DNA of 64,000 nt from assembly GCF_021432385.1 (NCBI RefSeq), contig NZ_JAEACT010000002.1, positions 2,717,501 to 2,781,500 on the forward strand, read 5' to 3'. The translations under genes were made by a program, and so were the position numbers. Numbering within the stretch: the stretch's first letter is position 1; the number at the start of each line of letters is the position of its first letter. The notes under the pieces were generated by a model. It searched no databases. It was not told where the DNA came from and saw nothing but the letters and a program-made list of their open reading frames with translations. This DNA comes from Clostridium hydrogenum. Its GTDB lineage: Bacteria > Bacillota > Clostridia > Clostridiales > Clostridiaceae. Positions 44,430 to 52,936 of the stretch are shown in pieces.

Positions 44430-44787
44430 ATCTTAGGCCCTCTATATTCTTGTGTTTCTTTATTATTTTCTTTAAATCAGTTTCAATTTGCTGTGGAGTT
44501 TTATTATACTTTTTTGCTAATTCCCCCATTGGCATATTTTCATCGCCTTTTTCAGGCTTAATTTCTAAAGCTTTAAAAATATTTTCTTCTTTTAAATTAT
44601 GCCTTTTTGCCAAATCCCTCACTGTTACCCACTTATAAACACTCATATTTCCAAATTGCCTATTTTCAATTGTAGGTCTCTTAATTTTTTTAATTTGCCT
44701 GTGAAGCTGTACAGATTGCCTTGTCATCAAAATAAGAATTATAATAATTAATATTGACAGTATACTTAATTTCTCTTTTCTGTTCAT
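44422..44787 (-). CDS. Small membrane-anchored protein with paired helical motifs
   Basis: A 121-residue protein. One N-terminal membrane helix (LSILSILIIIILILM) is followed by two similar soluble segments, WVTVRDLAKRHNLKEENIFK and MPMGELAKKYNKTPQQIETD. Each looks like a small helix-turn-helix or HeH-type motif. It is translationally coupled to dedA. I know no established function; a membrane-tethered partner of the DedA protein is possible. Confidence 0.6.
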   Translation of the reverse strand: MNRKEKLSILSILIIIILILMTRQSVQLHRQIKKIKRPTIENRQFGNMSVYKWVTVRDLAKRHNLKEENIFKALEIKPEKGDENMPMGELAKKYNKTPQQIETDLKKIIKKHKNIEGLRYE

Positions 44788-44835
44788 ATAGCACCCGTTT
44801 CATATTTTTTATAATCATTATAATCCATATATATA

Positions 44836-44931
44836 TACCGTTTCAACTATAAAAATCAATTATCATGGTGCCTAGAAGCTGGCATTTTAGTACAAATAAT
44901 TTTTAAGTTTCAATGTGATTTATCTTTAGCA
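44836..44931. repeat. Family E palindromic repeat, copy E4
   Basis: The element starts ATACCGTTTCAACT and ends GTGATTTATCTTTA, with a central ATCATGGTGCC...GGCATTTTAGTAC pairing. It is more diverged than E2 or E3. It lies behind the PLC-like gene (stop at 44955). Confidence 0.7.
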
Positions 44932-44954
44932 GTATAAAATTAAAACAAATATTT

Positions 44955-45554
44955 TTAAGATATCTTTCCTAAATTATTTACTGCTTTGTCACTTGCTGAA
45001 TATTCTAATATCTTCAAAGGACTATTGTATACAATTGCTTGAGTTACCGTATTAGCAGTTTTTAATGCATACGTAATATCTTTTGCTACTGATTCTTTTT
45101 CATTAAAATACTTCTCCTGCATACAATATATAAATTTCACTATATCTTTTTCATACAGGCTAGAATTGCTTTTAACTTCGATTTTTTGTTCTTTTATCAT
45201 ATCAAGTAACTTATTATGAAGTTTCCTTTCATAGCTAATATGCTTAAAAATATTCCTACCAGCATACTTATTTGTATGATATATACAAAAATAGTCGCAA
45301 ACATAATGGCATATTACACCCAAATCAACAGAAAACCTACTTATATCAAATTTACATTCCATTAACCTTTTTGAGTATTCAGCTACAAGTTCTATACTTC
45401 CATCTAAGGTGTGATTATCTTTTAAGTGATTACAAAATATATCAGGCTTAATATTTCCATACATGAATCTACGTTTATTAAGTTTAAAATTTAGACTTTT
45501 TAGACAATTTTCATATAAAATTTGTGAAAATATAATATGCGTATTTGTAATCAT
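44955..45554 (-). CDS. Zinc-dependent phospholipase C-like protein
   Basis: A 199-residue protein of the PF00882 type. Ligand residues appear in MITNTHIIFSQIL, YGNIKPDIF, VDLGVICHYVCDYFCIYH and an ISYERKLH segment. The spacing of histidines and aspartates follows the trinuclear zinc site. Unlike secreted alpha-toxin-type enzymes it has no signal peptide, and such proteins in Clostridium are usually uncharacterised. The start follows GAGAGTGATG. Confidence 0.75.
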   Translation of the reverse strand: MITNTHIIFSQILYENCLKSLNFKLNKRRFMYGNIKPDIFCNHLKDNHTLDGSIELVAEYSKRLMECKFDISRFSVDLGVICHYVCDYFCIYHTNKYAGRNIFKHISYERKLHNKLLDMIKEQKIEVKSNSSLYEKDIVKFIYCMQEKYFNEKESVAKDITYALKTANTVTQAIVYNSPLKILEYSASDKAVNNLGKIS

Positions 45555-45719
45555 TTCATCACTCTCTTCTTTTTATTCTTATTATAATATTATTACCTTA
45601 TGTAGTGCTTTGAAACCTAAATTATGTTAATTATTTATAAACTACTGTAAATTTCTATTAACAAGTTACACACCTTTTTATTTTCTATTATTGAGAAATA
45701 TTTATACGCATACCTTAAA

Positions 45720-45946
45720 CATTGTGAAGCAAAATGTAGTGCAAAATCAAAGAACCTTTGGCAGGTGTAGAAAAATAATGTTAGTGAATAGCGGCTCAAA
45801 ATCCTAAATAAAATTAATAAAACTAAGCGGTAAATTTTATACAATTTTATTTTAGAAATTTTTTCGCCACTATTCCCTAACATCATTTTTTTCCTACACC
45901 TGCCAAAGGTTCTTTAATTAATCCGCTACAGATTTGTTTCACAATA
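45720..45946. repeat. Family C palindromic repeat, copy C3 (core deleted)
   Basis: Both outer arms are present (ATTGTGAAGCAAAATGTAGT; CCTACACCTGCCAAAGGTTC; TTTGTTTCACAAT). The central core of C2 is missing, so AAATTTTATACAATTTTATT joins the arms. The frame 45635-45886 covers this repeat and is not a gene. Confidence 0.85.
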
Positions 45947-46066
45947 TATAATTATTTTATAACAAATTAATATAGTACTTCTAAAGATTTTAGCAATAAA
46001 TATTGTTTCTGTACTAAACCAAAATTCCGTAGGCACGAAGGAATTTTTACCTTTAAAACCGTGTAC

Positions 46067-46257
46067 ATTGCGAAGTAAGTGTGTTGTAGGATGATTTAAA
46101 TAAAATTTTATAAATCTTAGGTAAAAAACTTTAAAAGCCTTAGATGTTTCAATTGTCTGAGCATACTTTCAGCGAGTTATTGAAACTTCTTAGGCTTTTA
46201 AAGTTTTTTGCCTTAGATTTATTAATTTTATTTAATATCCTGCAATACACTTACTTA
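46067..46257. repeat. Family D palindromic repeat, copy D2
   Basis: Ends CATTGCGAAGTAAGTGTGTT and CAATACACTTACTTAGA are inverted. The body matches D1 (28369-28565) almost throughout, with AGATGTTTCAATTGTCTGAG. Its right end supplies the last codon and stop of the LysR gene. The gene-free stretch 45555-46250 also holds C3 and the AATTCCGTAGG motif at 46018. Confidence 0.88.
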
Positions 46258-47138
46258 GACATAATATTCTTTGATAAATCTAAGAAGGCTTTAAGTGCAG
46301 GTGAAATCCATTTGTCCTTATGATAAAGTACTTGAGATACTATTCCAAAATCTGGCCCTGCCCAATTTAATGGTATTAATCTTCCGGATTCTAATTCATC
46401 TTCAACCGCCACCTTAGGAAGAAGTGTAATCCCAAGTCCACTCATGGTAAATTGCTTTATTGCCTGAACGCTACCAGTTTCTAATACTAAATTAGATTTT
46501 ACATTATATTCACTTAAAATATTTTCAAAAGCTGCTCTATAGCTACAGCCCATTTCTGTAAGCACCATTGGTTCATCCGCAATATCCCTTGGATACACCT
46601 TTTCTTTACTTATGAGATGGTGACCTGGATATGCAAGTAACAGCATAGGCTCATCAAATTGGACCTCATTAATAAAATCCTCTGAATCAATCTTTGTACC
46701 AAGAGAAAATGCAACATCAATTATATTATTCTTTAAAAAGTGTCTAAAATCAGCACAGCTTCCAAACTTTAGAGAAACCTCAACTTCTGGATAAAGTCTT
46801 CTATATTCTTTGAGTATTCCTGGGAGCCTTATAACGCAAAGTGATTCAGCTGCTCCTATAGTTAACGTACCTGTTGGTTTTTCCTCGCTAAAAGCAGCAT
46901 TTTTAAATTGCTCAGATAATTTCATCATTTGTTTTGCATAGGGTAATAGTTTTTTTCCTTCATGAGTCATAGTTACACTTTTCCCTATTCTTTCAAAAAG
47001 CTTTACACCAAGTTCATCTTCAAGAAGCTTAATTTGATTGGTTATTGTTGATTGAGCGTATCCAAGCATTTCTGCTGCCCCTGTAAAACTATGAAGTCTG
47101 CTTATAGTTACAAATGCATTAAGCTGTTTAAAATCCAT
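46251..47138 (-). CDS. LysR family regulator
   Basis: A 295-residue LysR protein. The N-terminal helix-turn-helix is FVTISRLHSFTGAAEMLGYA, then QSTITNQIKLLEDELG, followed by a periplasmic-binding-like sensor domain (ESLCVIRLPGILKEYRRLYP; LVLETGSVQAIKQFTMSGLG). It is divergent from asd, with a 28-bp dyad between them at 47162-47189. It may control asd or itself. The C-terminus (SK then stop) reads into repeat D2. Confidence 0.9.
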   Translation of the reverse strand: MDFKQLNAFVTISRLHSFTGAAEMLGYAQSTITNQIKLLEDELGVKLFERIGKSVTMTHEGKKLLPYAKQMMKLSEQFKNAAFSEEKPTGTLTIGAAESLCVIRLPGILKEYRRLYPEVEVSLKFGSCADFRHFLKNNIIDVAFSLGTKIDSEDFINEVQFDEPMLLLAYPGHHLISKEKVYPRDIADEPMVLTEMGCSYRAAFENILSEYNVKSNLVLETGSVQAIKQFTMSGLGITLLPKVAVEDELESGRLIPLNWAGPDFGIVSQVLYHKDKWISPALKAFLDLSKNIMSK

Positions 47139-47161
47139 ACTATCACCTTTCTATCAAAAAT

Positions 47162-47189
47162 ATTGATTATTGCAATTAAAATTATCAAT
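47162..47189. promoter_or_regulatory. Candidate LysR operator between lysR and asd
   Basis: ATTGATTATT and its inverse, AATTATCAAT, match at 9 of 10 positions across a 28-bp site. It has the T-N11-A character of LysR boxes and lies 23 bp upstream of the lysR start. Confidence 0.55.
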
Positions 47190-47263
47190 TTTACTAATTC
47201 TTAAACATATGATAGCATAGTTATTAGAGAGATTCAAATTATAAATAAAGGTAAGGTGTCATT

Positions 47264-48349
47264 ATGAGTAGTAAATTAAAAGTTGGATTAATAGGCGGTA
47301 CTGGCATGGTAGGTCAAAGATTTGCATGCCTTTTAAAGAATCATCCTTGGTTTGAAGTAACGGTTATCGCTGCTAGTAAAAAATCAGCTGGATTAACTTA
47401 TGAAGAAGCAGTTAAAGATAGATGGAAAATGAATGAACCTATCCCTGAAAAGGTAAAGAAACTCGTAGTTAAAGATGCTTTAAATGTTGATGAAATTTGC
47501 AGCCAAGTTGATTTTGTATTTTGTGCAATTTCACTAAACAAAGAAGAAACAAAAAAACTAGAAGAAGAATATGCAAAACATGAAACACCAGTAGTTTCAA
47601 ACAATTCTGCCAACAGATATGCTGCTGATGTTCCTATGGTTATACCTGAAATAAATGAAGATCACACGGCTATAATAGAAGCTCAGAAAAAACGTCTTGG
47701 AACAAAAAGAGGCTTTATTGCAGTTAAACCAAACTGTTCAATTCAAAGTTATGTTCCTCCAATAAGTGCACTGCTTGATTTCAAACCTAAAACCATACTT
47801 GCTTGCACTTATCAAGCTATATCAGGTGCTGGTAAAACCTTTGATGATTTTCCTGAAATAATTGACAATGTAATACCTTTCATTAGTGGTGAAGAAGAAA
47901 AAAGTGAAAATGAACCATTAAAAATATGGGGTAAAATAGAAAATGATAAGATTGTAAATGCAGAAAATCCAATTATAACAACTCAATGCATAAGAGTTCC
48001 TGTGGCTGATGGCCATTTAGCCGCTGTTTTCGTAAGCTTTGAGAAAAAGCCTTCAAAAGAAGAAATACTAGCTGCTTGGGAAAATTATAAAGCTTCAGAA
48101 ATAGTTGCTAATCTTCCAAGCGCTCCAAAGAAATTTTTACACTACTTTACTGAAGATAACAGACCACAAACTAAATTGGATAGAGACTATGAAAATGGAA
48201 TGGGAATATCTATGGGAAGACTTAGAGAAGATAAGCTTTATGATTATAAATTTGTTTGCCTTTCCCACAACACTCTTAGAGGTGCAGCCGGCGGTGGAGT
48301 ATTAACCGCTGAACTTTTAAAAGCCCAAGGATATTTAACTGCAAAGTAA
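47264..48349 (+). CDS. asd: Aspartate-semialdehyde dehydrogenase
   Basis: A 361-residue NADP enzyme that makes aspartate semialdehyde for lysine, threonine and methionine synthesis. It has IGGTGMVGQRFACLLKNHPW for NADP, the active cysteine in VKPNCSIQSYVPP (about residue 156) and the ISGAGKTFDDFPEI loop. Later come CIRVPVADGHLAAV and HNTLRGAAGGGVLTAE. The length and motifs match the archaeal/fungal-type Asd rather than the E. coli type. It is divergent from lysR. Confidence 0.95.
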   Translation: MSSKLKVGLIGGTGMVGQRFACLLKNHPWFEVTVIAASKKSAGLTYEEAVKDRWKMNEPIPEKVKKLVVKDALNVDEICSQVDFVFCAISLNKEETKKLEEEYAKHETPVVSNNSANRYAADVPMVIPEINEDHTAIIEAQKKRLGTKRGFIAVKPNCSIQSYVPPISALLDFKPKTILACTYQAISGAGKTFDDFPEIIDNVIPFISGEEEKSENEPLKIWGKIENDKIVNAENPIITTQCIRVPVADGHLAAVFVSFEKKPSKEEILAAWENYKASEIVANLPSAPKKFLHYFTEDNRPQTKLDRDYENGMGISMGRLREDKLYDYKFVCLSHNTLRGAAGGGVLTAELLKAQGYLTAK

Positions 48350-48473
48350 CAATACTTCGTCGCATACAGATACACGAAGTTTAAGTGCAAACCAATTATC
48401 CTTATATAACAATACCAAAACACTTTCAATAATAAATTCCCCAATACCTACGGAATTTAGATTGGTTCAGTTA

Positions 48474-48543
48474 AGTAATAACATTGAAAGAATCGTTTAA
48501 ATAAAATTCTTAATTTTATTTAATATTCTGAGATGTTATTACT
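48474..48543. repeat. Short palindrome with a family D-like centre
   Basis: AGTAATAACA and TGTTATTACT are perfect inverted ends. Inside, TTAAATAAAATTCTTAATTT resembles the arm junction of family D without its core. It lies between asd and the nitroreductase gene. The AAATTCCGTAGG motif is just upstream, inverted, at 48447-48458. Confidence 0.65.
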
Positions 48544-48606
48544 TTTCATTATTTTAATGTAAGAAATTTAAGTAAGATAATAAATTGTATAAGTGGAGGC
48601 AAATGG

Positions 48607-49140
48607 ATGATTAACGAAATTCAAATGCGTAGAAGCATAAGAAATTATATTAACAAAACAGTGGAAAATGAAAAAATAGTTGAAATATTGGAAAGTGGAA
48701 GATTAGCTCCATCAGGGGATAACACCCAACCATGGCACTACATAGTAGTTAAATCTAAAGTAATGAAACAAAAAATAATGGAGGCTTCTCACAATCAAAA
48801 ATGGATGCTAACAGCTCCTGTTTTTATTATAAGTGTTGCAGATGTTCGCTGCAGAATAAAAAAGGGCATATCAATAAACGACAACAGTCCTGAAAATGAA
48901 GTGAAACGCATAATTAGAGACACATCAATTTCAACAGGCTACATGCTCTTACAGGCGAATAATTTAGGTTTGGGAGCTTGTTGGGTTGCAGAATTTACAC
49001 AAGAAGAAATTAGACCAATCCTAAATATCCCTTCTGATAAATATGTAGTTGGCGTTATAACGGTCGGTTACCCTAATGAAGCTCCTAGTCCTCGTCCAAG
49101 AAAAGTTTTTGATGATATAGTGCATTATGAATTTTGGTAA
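48607..49140 (+). CDS. Nitroreductase family protein
   Basis: A 177-residue FMN-binding nitroreductase fold. It has MRRSIRNYINKTVENEKIVE, ESGRLAPSGDNTQPWHYIVV and NNLGLGACWVAEFTQEEIRP, followed by VVGVITVGYPNEAP. It reduces nitro groups, quinones or related compounds with NAD(P)H; the physiological substrate is unknown. The start follows GGAGG. Monocistronic. Confidence 0.92.
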   Translation: MINEIQMRRSIRNYINKTVENEKIVEILESGRLAPSGDNTQPWHYIVVKSKVMKQKIMEASHNQKWMLTAPVFIISVADVRCRIKKGISINDNSPENEVKRIIRDTSISTGYMLLQANNLGLGACWVAEFTQEEIRPILNIPSDKYVVGVITVGYPNEAPSPRPRKVFDDIVHYEFW

Positions 49141-49248
49141 TATTTAATGAACAGCTATTTTTAAAAGATTACTTAGTGTAAATAATTGTAAAGAAGAAAA
49201 AAAGTATAAACCTAGTGCAATACTTATGATAAAATCCAGTTTTTTATT

Positions 49249-49590
49249 TTACAATTTTTCTTGAATGCATAAATGTTCATTTCCCCACTTTTCTATTAAC
49301 ATCATTATAGGCTTTAAACTTTCTCCTGCTTCAGTCAAGGAATACTCAACTTTAGGTGGTACCTCTGGATATACTTTTCTATTTACAATGCCATAATTTT
49401 CAAATTTCTTCAGTTCCTGCATCAGCATTTTTTCAGTTATATTAGGTATGCTGCGCTTAATTTGTCCAAAACGTAAAGGTCCATTTCCATCTTTCAAAGT
49501 CCATAAAATCCACATGCTCCACTTTCCACTAATTAAATCAATAGTGAAATCTATAGGACAATTGTATACTTTTTTATTGTTTACTACCAT
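49249..49590 (-). CDS. HxlR family regulator
   Basis: A 113-residue winged-helix protein. It has CPIDFTIDLISGKWSMWILW, then GPLRFGQIKRSIPNITEKML and EYSLTEAGESLKPIMMLIEK. The N-terminal extension of the longer frame is repeat A4 sequence, so I start at ATG 49590, with GGAG eleven bases upstream. HxlR proteins sense reactive electrophiles or redox change through cysteines. Here the first cysteine is CPIDF. It faces the flavin reductase gene at 50036, with a perfect palindrome at 49918. Confidence 0.88.
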   Translation of the reverse strand: MVVNNKKVYNCPIDFTIDLISGKWSMWILWTLKDGNGPLRFGQIKRSIPNITEKMLMQELKKFENYGIVNRKVYPEVPPKVEYSLTEAGESLKPIMMLIEKWGNEHLCIQEKL

Positions 49591-49617
49591 AAACTGCACA
49601 TCTCCAATTTTTATATA

Positions 49618-49854
49618 AATTACAATTTTTAGAGCAGAGCACAGATGACAGAGTACAGTGAATGATGATTTACCTTTCGCTTTGCTTAGGTAAATCTTAA
49701 ACTTAATGTTGTCAGCCTCGCTGAGCACCATTTATGGGGCGATTGCGCAGCAATAAAAAAATAAGTTTTCAGATTTTTCTACGCTAGCGTAGAAAAATCA
49801 TCCTTCGTTGTACTCTGTACTCTGTACTCCGTACTCTGTGTTAAATTGTAATTT
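49618..49854. repeat. Family A palindromic repeat, copy A4
   Basis: Outer arms AAATTACAATTT/AAATTGTAATTT, then CAGATGACAGAGTACAGTGA on the left and repeated TGTACTCTG units on the right. The interior has a GGGGCGATTGCGCAGCAAT segment and CTACGCTAGCGTAG. It is in the opposite sense to A1 and A2. It lies in the hxlR leader, between start codon and operator. Confidence 0.88.
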
Positions 49855-49917
49855 ATTATCATACTCTTCGTATTTGCAATTTTAATTTTTCACATTGTAT
49901 AACTATGTACACTTACC

Positions 49918-49939
49918 TTTTGTATAGTATTATACAAAA
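49918..49939. promoter_or_regulatory. Perfect 22-bp palindrome, candidate HxlR operator
   Basis: TTTTGTATA and TATACAAAA flank GTAT. The site lies 97 bp upstream of the flavin reductase gene, and further GTAC half-sites surround it. A repressor here could control both the reductase and hxlR. Confidence 0.6.
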
Positions 49940-50035
49940 ATGTAGGTACTTGTACAATAAACATTTTTAATATACAGTAAATATATGGTTCATGGATCAA
50001 AATTTATACACAAAATGTAAGGAAGATGCTTATAA

Positions 50036-50602
50036 ATGAATAAAATTAAAATTGAAAATAAAGTATGCCTTTACCCGCTACCTACAGTGCTCGTTGGTGC
50101 AAAAGTAAATGGCACTCCAAATTATTTAAATGTTTCATATTGCGGAATGGTAAATCGAGTTCCTTGTATGATGTCAATTTCTCTTAATAGATCTCATTAT
50201 ACTTGTGATGGAATTAGAGAAAATAACTGTTTTAGTATTAACCTTCCATCAACAAAAATGTTAACATTAACAGATTATTGTGGTATAGTATCTGGAAAAA
50301 ATGTTGATAAATCAAAACTTTTTAATAATTTTTACGGAGAACTAAAAAATGCTCCAATGATTGAGGAATGTCCAGTTAATATTGAATGTGAGTTAATTCA
50401 AGAATTAGACTTGGGAGGAAGTAACATTACTTTTATAGGAAGAGTAATAGATGTTTATACGGAAGAAAAATATTTTTCCAACAATACCTTAGATATAAAA
50501 AAAATACATCCCATACTTTTTTCTGTATCTGAACTTAATTATTACTGCGTCGGTGAAAAAATAGGTAAAGCCTGGAATGTAGGAAAAAGCTTAGACATCT
50601 AA
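50036..50602 (+). CDS. Flavin reductase family protein
   Basis: A 188-residue protein of the flavin reductase/flavoredoxin-like family (split barrel, FMN-binding). It has YPLPTVLVGAKVNGTPNYLN, MMSISLNRSHYTCDGIRENN and CFSINLPSTKMLTLTDYCG. It probably transfers electrons from NAD(P)H or reduced ferredoxin to an oxidised acceptor. It is divergent from an HxlR regulator, a common pairing for redox or electrophile stress. An AGGAAGA site precedes the start; hairpin F2 follows the stop. Confidence 0.9.
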   Translation: MNKIKIENKVCLYPLPTVLVGAKVNGTPNYLNVSYCGMVNRVPCMMSISLNRSHYTCDGIRENNCFSINLPSTKMLTLTDYCGIVSGKNVDKSKLFNNFYGELKNAPMIEECPVNIECELIQELDLGGSNITFIGRVIDVYTEEKYFSNNTLDIKKIHPILFSVSELNYYCVGEKIGKAWNVGKSLDI

Positions 50603-50607
50603 AAAAA

Positions 50608-50657
50608 GGCTATGTTTTAAATAAGTGTGAAAATCAACACTTATTTAAAACATAGCC
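50608..50657. repeat. Family F hairpin, copy F2
   Basis: GGCTATGTTTTAAATAAGTG and its exact inverse surround GAAAATCAAC-type loop bases. Orientation is opposite to F1. It starts 6 bp after the flavin reductase stop and probably terminates it. Confidence 0.88.
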
Positions 50658-50693
50658 TAAAGAATAATAAGTCCACATTGAGAAATAGTTTTA

Positions 50694-50742
50694 TGGAGTA
50701 CAGTGAAAATCTCAAGAATACTGACACTTTCACCGTACTCCA
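50694..50742. repeat. Minimal family A-like hairpin
   Basis: TGGAGTACAGTGAAA and TTTCACCGTACTCCA form a stem with one mismatch, like the tips of family A without any interior. It lies 15 bp behind the MFS gene's stop and may terminate it. Confidence 0.65.
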
Positions 50743-50757
50743 AATAAACTTAATTAT

Positions 50758-51978
50758 TTAACTACATTGTTGAAAAGTTCCGTTATCATATTTTTTCGCT
50801 AACTTTTTATAGACCATCTTGTATACCCATATTGCATTTAATAATAATAATGCACTAGTGGATAAAAATACGCTTCTAATTCCAAAATGTGAGGCTAATT
50901 GACCTCCAAATACTGATCCAGAAAAGGTTCCTAAATATTGAGCTGACATACTGTAACCAAATATTCTTCCAGTAACAGCTTCCGGAGATAGCTTCTTTAC
51001 TAATGTATTAACAGATGGTATTAATCCTGCCGTAGCAAGACCTAGTAAGAACCTAAGTCCCATGAGTTGCCATGGAGTACTTACAAAAGCTTGAGGTACA
51101 TAAAATATTGCAGCAGCAATAAGTGAACCCAATATAACTTTTCGTGCCCCTATTTTATCAGAGAGTTTTCCAAGCCTAGGTGCAGAAATTATGCTAGCAA
51201 ATCCAGAAGCTGAAAATGCCAAACCAGAAATCAATGCAATATGTGAAGCACTCTTTGATAGTTGTTTAATATAAACTGTAACTATTGGTTCTATTGAGTA
51301 AAGCGCTAACTGAACTATAAAAGCCGTTATAAACATAATTATAATTATCATTTTATCAGGCAAAATACTCCAAACTTCTTTAGTACTCATAACTTTCTTA
51401 TCTGAACGTTTGAAGTCTTCTTTTACAAATATTAAAGTAGCTATAAAAACCACAGCCATAAGACTTCCTGTTAGAAAAAAAACACCCTGTGGTCCAATAA
51501 GTTCATCTATAGCTCCACCTATTATAGGTCCTAATAATGCCCCTGATACTGAAGCCGTTGAAAGTGTTCCAAGTGCCCATCCCGCATGGTCTTTATCTGC
51601 TTGGGTTGCAATTAAAGTTATGCAAGCTGTTGTGTATCCTGTGATTACACCCTGTAAAAGTCTAAGACCTATAAGCTCATATATATTTGTTGCAAAACCG
51701 CAAGAACCTATAACTATAGCCATACCAAAGCTTGCACGTAAAAGCATAGGTTTTCTTCCAAATTTATCTGCTGCTTTACCCCATATTGGCGAAAAAATTG
51801 CTGATACTATAAATGTAACACCAAAAGCAATTCCAGATATTTGCTCTATATTATTAATGTTATGCACACCAAGGTGATTTACATATAGGGGCAATATAGG
51901 GGCAATTTGACTCATTCCAATGGCGGTTATAAACATTCCAACCCAGCAAACCACCAAATTTCTCCTCCATAATATCAT
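50758..51978 (-). CDS. MFS multidrug-type transporter
   Basis: A 406-residue, 12-helix MFS protein. I chose ATG 51978, eight bases after GAAGGGA, since the longer frame adds an unlikely hydrophilic tail. It has the motif GKAADKFGRKPMLLRASFGM (motif A), GVITGYTTACITLIATQADK and GALLGPIIGGAIDELIGPQG (motif C of drug/H+ antiporters). The substrate is not predictable. It lies 98 bp behind an AraC regulator on the same strand and is probably controlled by it. Confidence 0.9.
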   Translation of the reverse strand: MILWRRNLVVCWVGMFITAIGMSQIAPILPLYVNHLGVHNINNIEQISGIAFGVTFIVSAIFSPIWGKAADKFGRKPMLLRASFGMAIVIGSCGFATNIYELIGLRLLQGVITGYTTACITLIATQADKDHAGWALGTLSTASVSGALLGPIIGGAIDELIGPQGVFFLTGSLMAVVFIATLIFVKEDFKRSDKKVMSTKEVWSILPDKMIIIIMFITAFIVQLALYSIEPIVTVYIKQLSKSASHIALISGLAFSASGFASIISAPRLGKLSDKIGARKVILGSLIAAAIFYVPQAFVSTPWQLMGLRFLLGLATAGLIPSVNTLVKKLSPEAVTGRIFGYSMSAQYLGTFSGSVFGGQLASHFGIRSVFLSTSALLLLNAIWVYKMVYKKLAKKYDNGTFQQCS

Positions 51979-52076
51979 GGATATAATCCCTTCCTTCATT
52001 TGCGTAAAATAATTTCGTTTTGTGATGATTATATCCAAATTATAATTCTTAAATGTAAGTAATACCATGCAATATA

Positions 52077-52907
52077 TCAATCTTCATGGACATTCTTGCC
52101 ATAAAATTCTTTAGGACTTACTCCTTCAACTTTTTTAAATATCCTGCTAAAATAAAATTCATCCTTAAAACCAACAATTTCTGCAATCTCTTTTATCTTC
52201 TTATCTCCTTCTGTAATAAGCCCTTTAGCTTTATCTATTTTCATTTTATTAAAAAATTCAATTATTGAATATCCAGTAGTTTTTTTAAAAACTCTTGATA
52301 GATATGTAGGTGATAAATTTACATACTTGGCTAATTCACTTAAGGTCAACTTTTTATCTATATTATCAGTCATAAATTTTATAACTGTTTTTACCTTTAA
52401 AGAATTTGAATAGTTTCCAGCATTAACTTCTGCATTCCTTATTATTTTAAATAAAATGCGTTGAAACATTGTTTTACAAACAAACTCATACCCTGGAAAC
52501 TTTTTATACCAAACGTCTAACATGCTTTTCATTAGGCCCTTAATACTATAATAATTATGCATAATTTGAACTTCATGCAATGCTAAACCTTCTTTTTCTT
52601 CTTTTATCCTCCATTTATTATTATCAAATTCTACATTGACAAAACTAAAATGCACTGATATAAATTTTAAAGGTTCCTTTAAATCTGGCTTAATGGAATG
52701 AAAAATATTAGGTTTTAAATACAACAGCATTCCTTCTTCTGCCTTATACATCTTATTTAAAATAGTTATACTTCCTTTTCCACCAGTTATGAGCATTAAT
52801 TCATGGTGATTTATTTTTCTAGAAATCGTCTTTTGCAATCTACCAACATCTGTAATATCCCTTTTAGCACAATAGTGAATGTAAAAGGTTAAATTATTTA
52901 TGTTCAT
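52077..52907 (-). CDS. AraC family regulator
   Basis: A 276-residue protein. An N-terminal cupin-like ligand domain (ISRKINHHELMLITGGKGSI; GMLLYLKPNIFHSIKPDLKE) is followed by the double helix-turn-helix (LTLSELAKYVNLSPTYLSRV; IKEIAEIVGFKDEFYFSRIF). The start follows AGGAG. It is upstream of and codirectional with the MFS transporter, so activation of that gene is likely. The cupin suggests a sugar-like or small aromatic ligand. Confidence 0.9.
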   Translation of the reverse strand: MNINNLTFYIHYCAKRDITDVGRLQKTISRKINHHELMLITGGKGSITILNKMYKAEEGMLLYLKPNIFHSIKPDLKEPLKFISVHFSFVNVEFDNNKWRIKEEKEGLALHEVQIMHNYYSIKGLMKSMLDVWYKKFPGYEFVCKTMFQRILFKIIRNAEVNAGNYSNSLKVKTVIKFMTDNIDKKLTLSELAKYVNLSPTYLSRVFKKTTGYSIIEFFNKMKIDKAKGLITEGDKKIKEIAEIVGFKDEFYFSRIFKKVEGVSPKEFYGKNVHED

Positions 52908-52936
52908 ATATAACTCCTATTTACTATGAAATTTTT

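Noticed and set aside
45635..45886. 83-codon open frame on the minus strand
   Set aside because: It lies mostly over repeat C3, with no ribosome site and no recognisable protein.
47264..47264. Lysine riboswitch before asd
   Set aside because: The lysR-asd interval is only about 125 bp and has no L-box-like helices.
49591..49731. N-terminal extension of the HxlR protein
   Set aside because: It lies partly in repeat A4 and has no ribosome site; the family starts near MVVNNKKVYNCPIDF.
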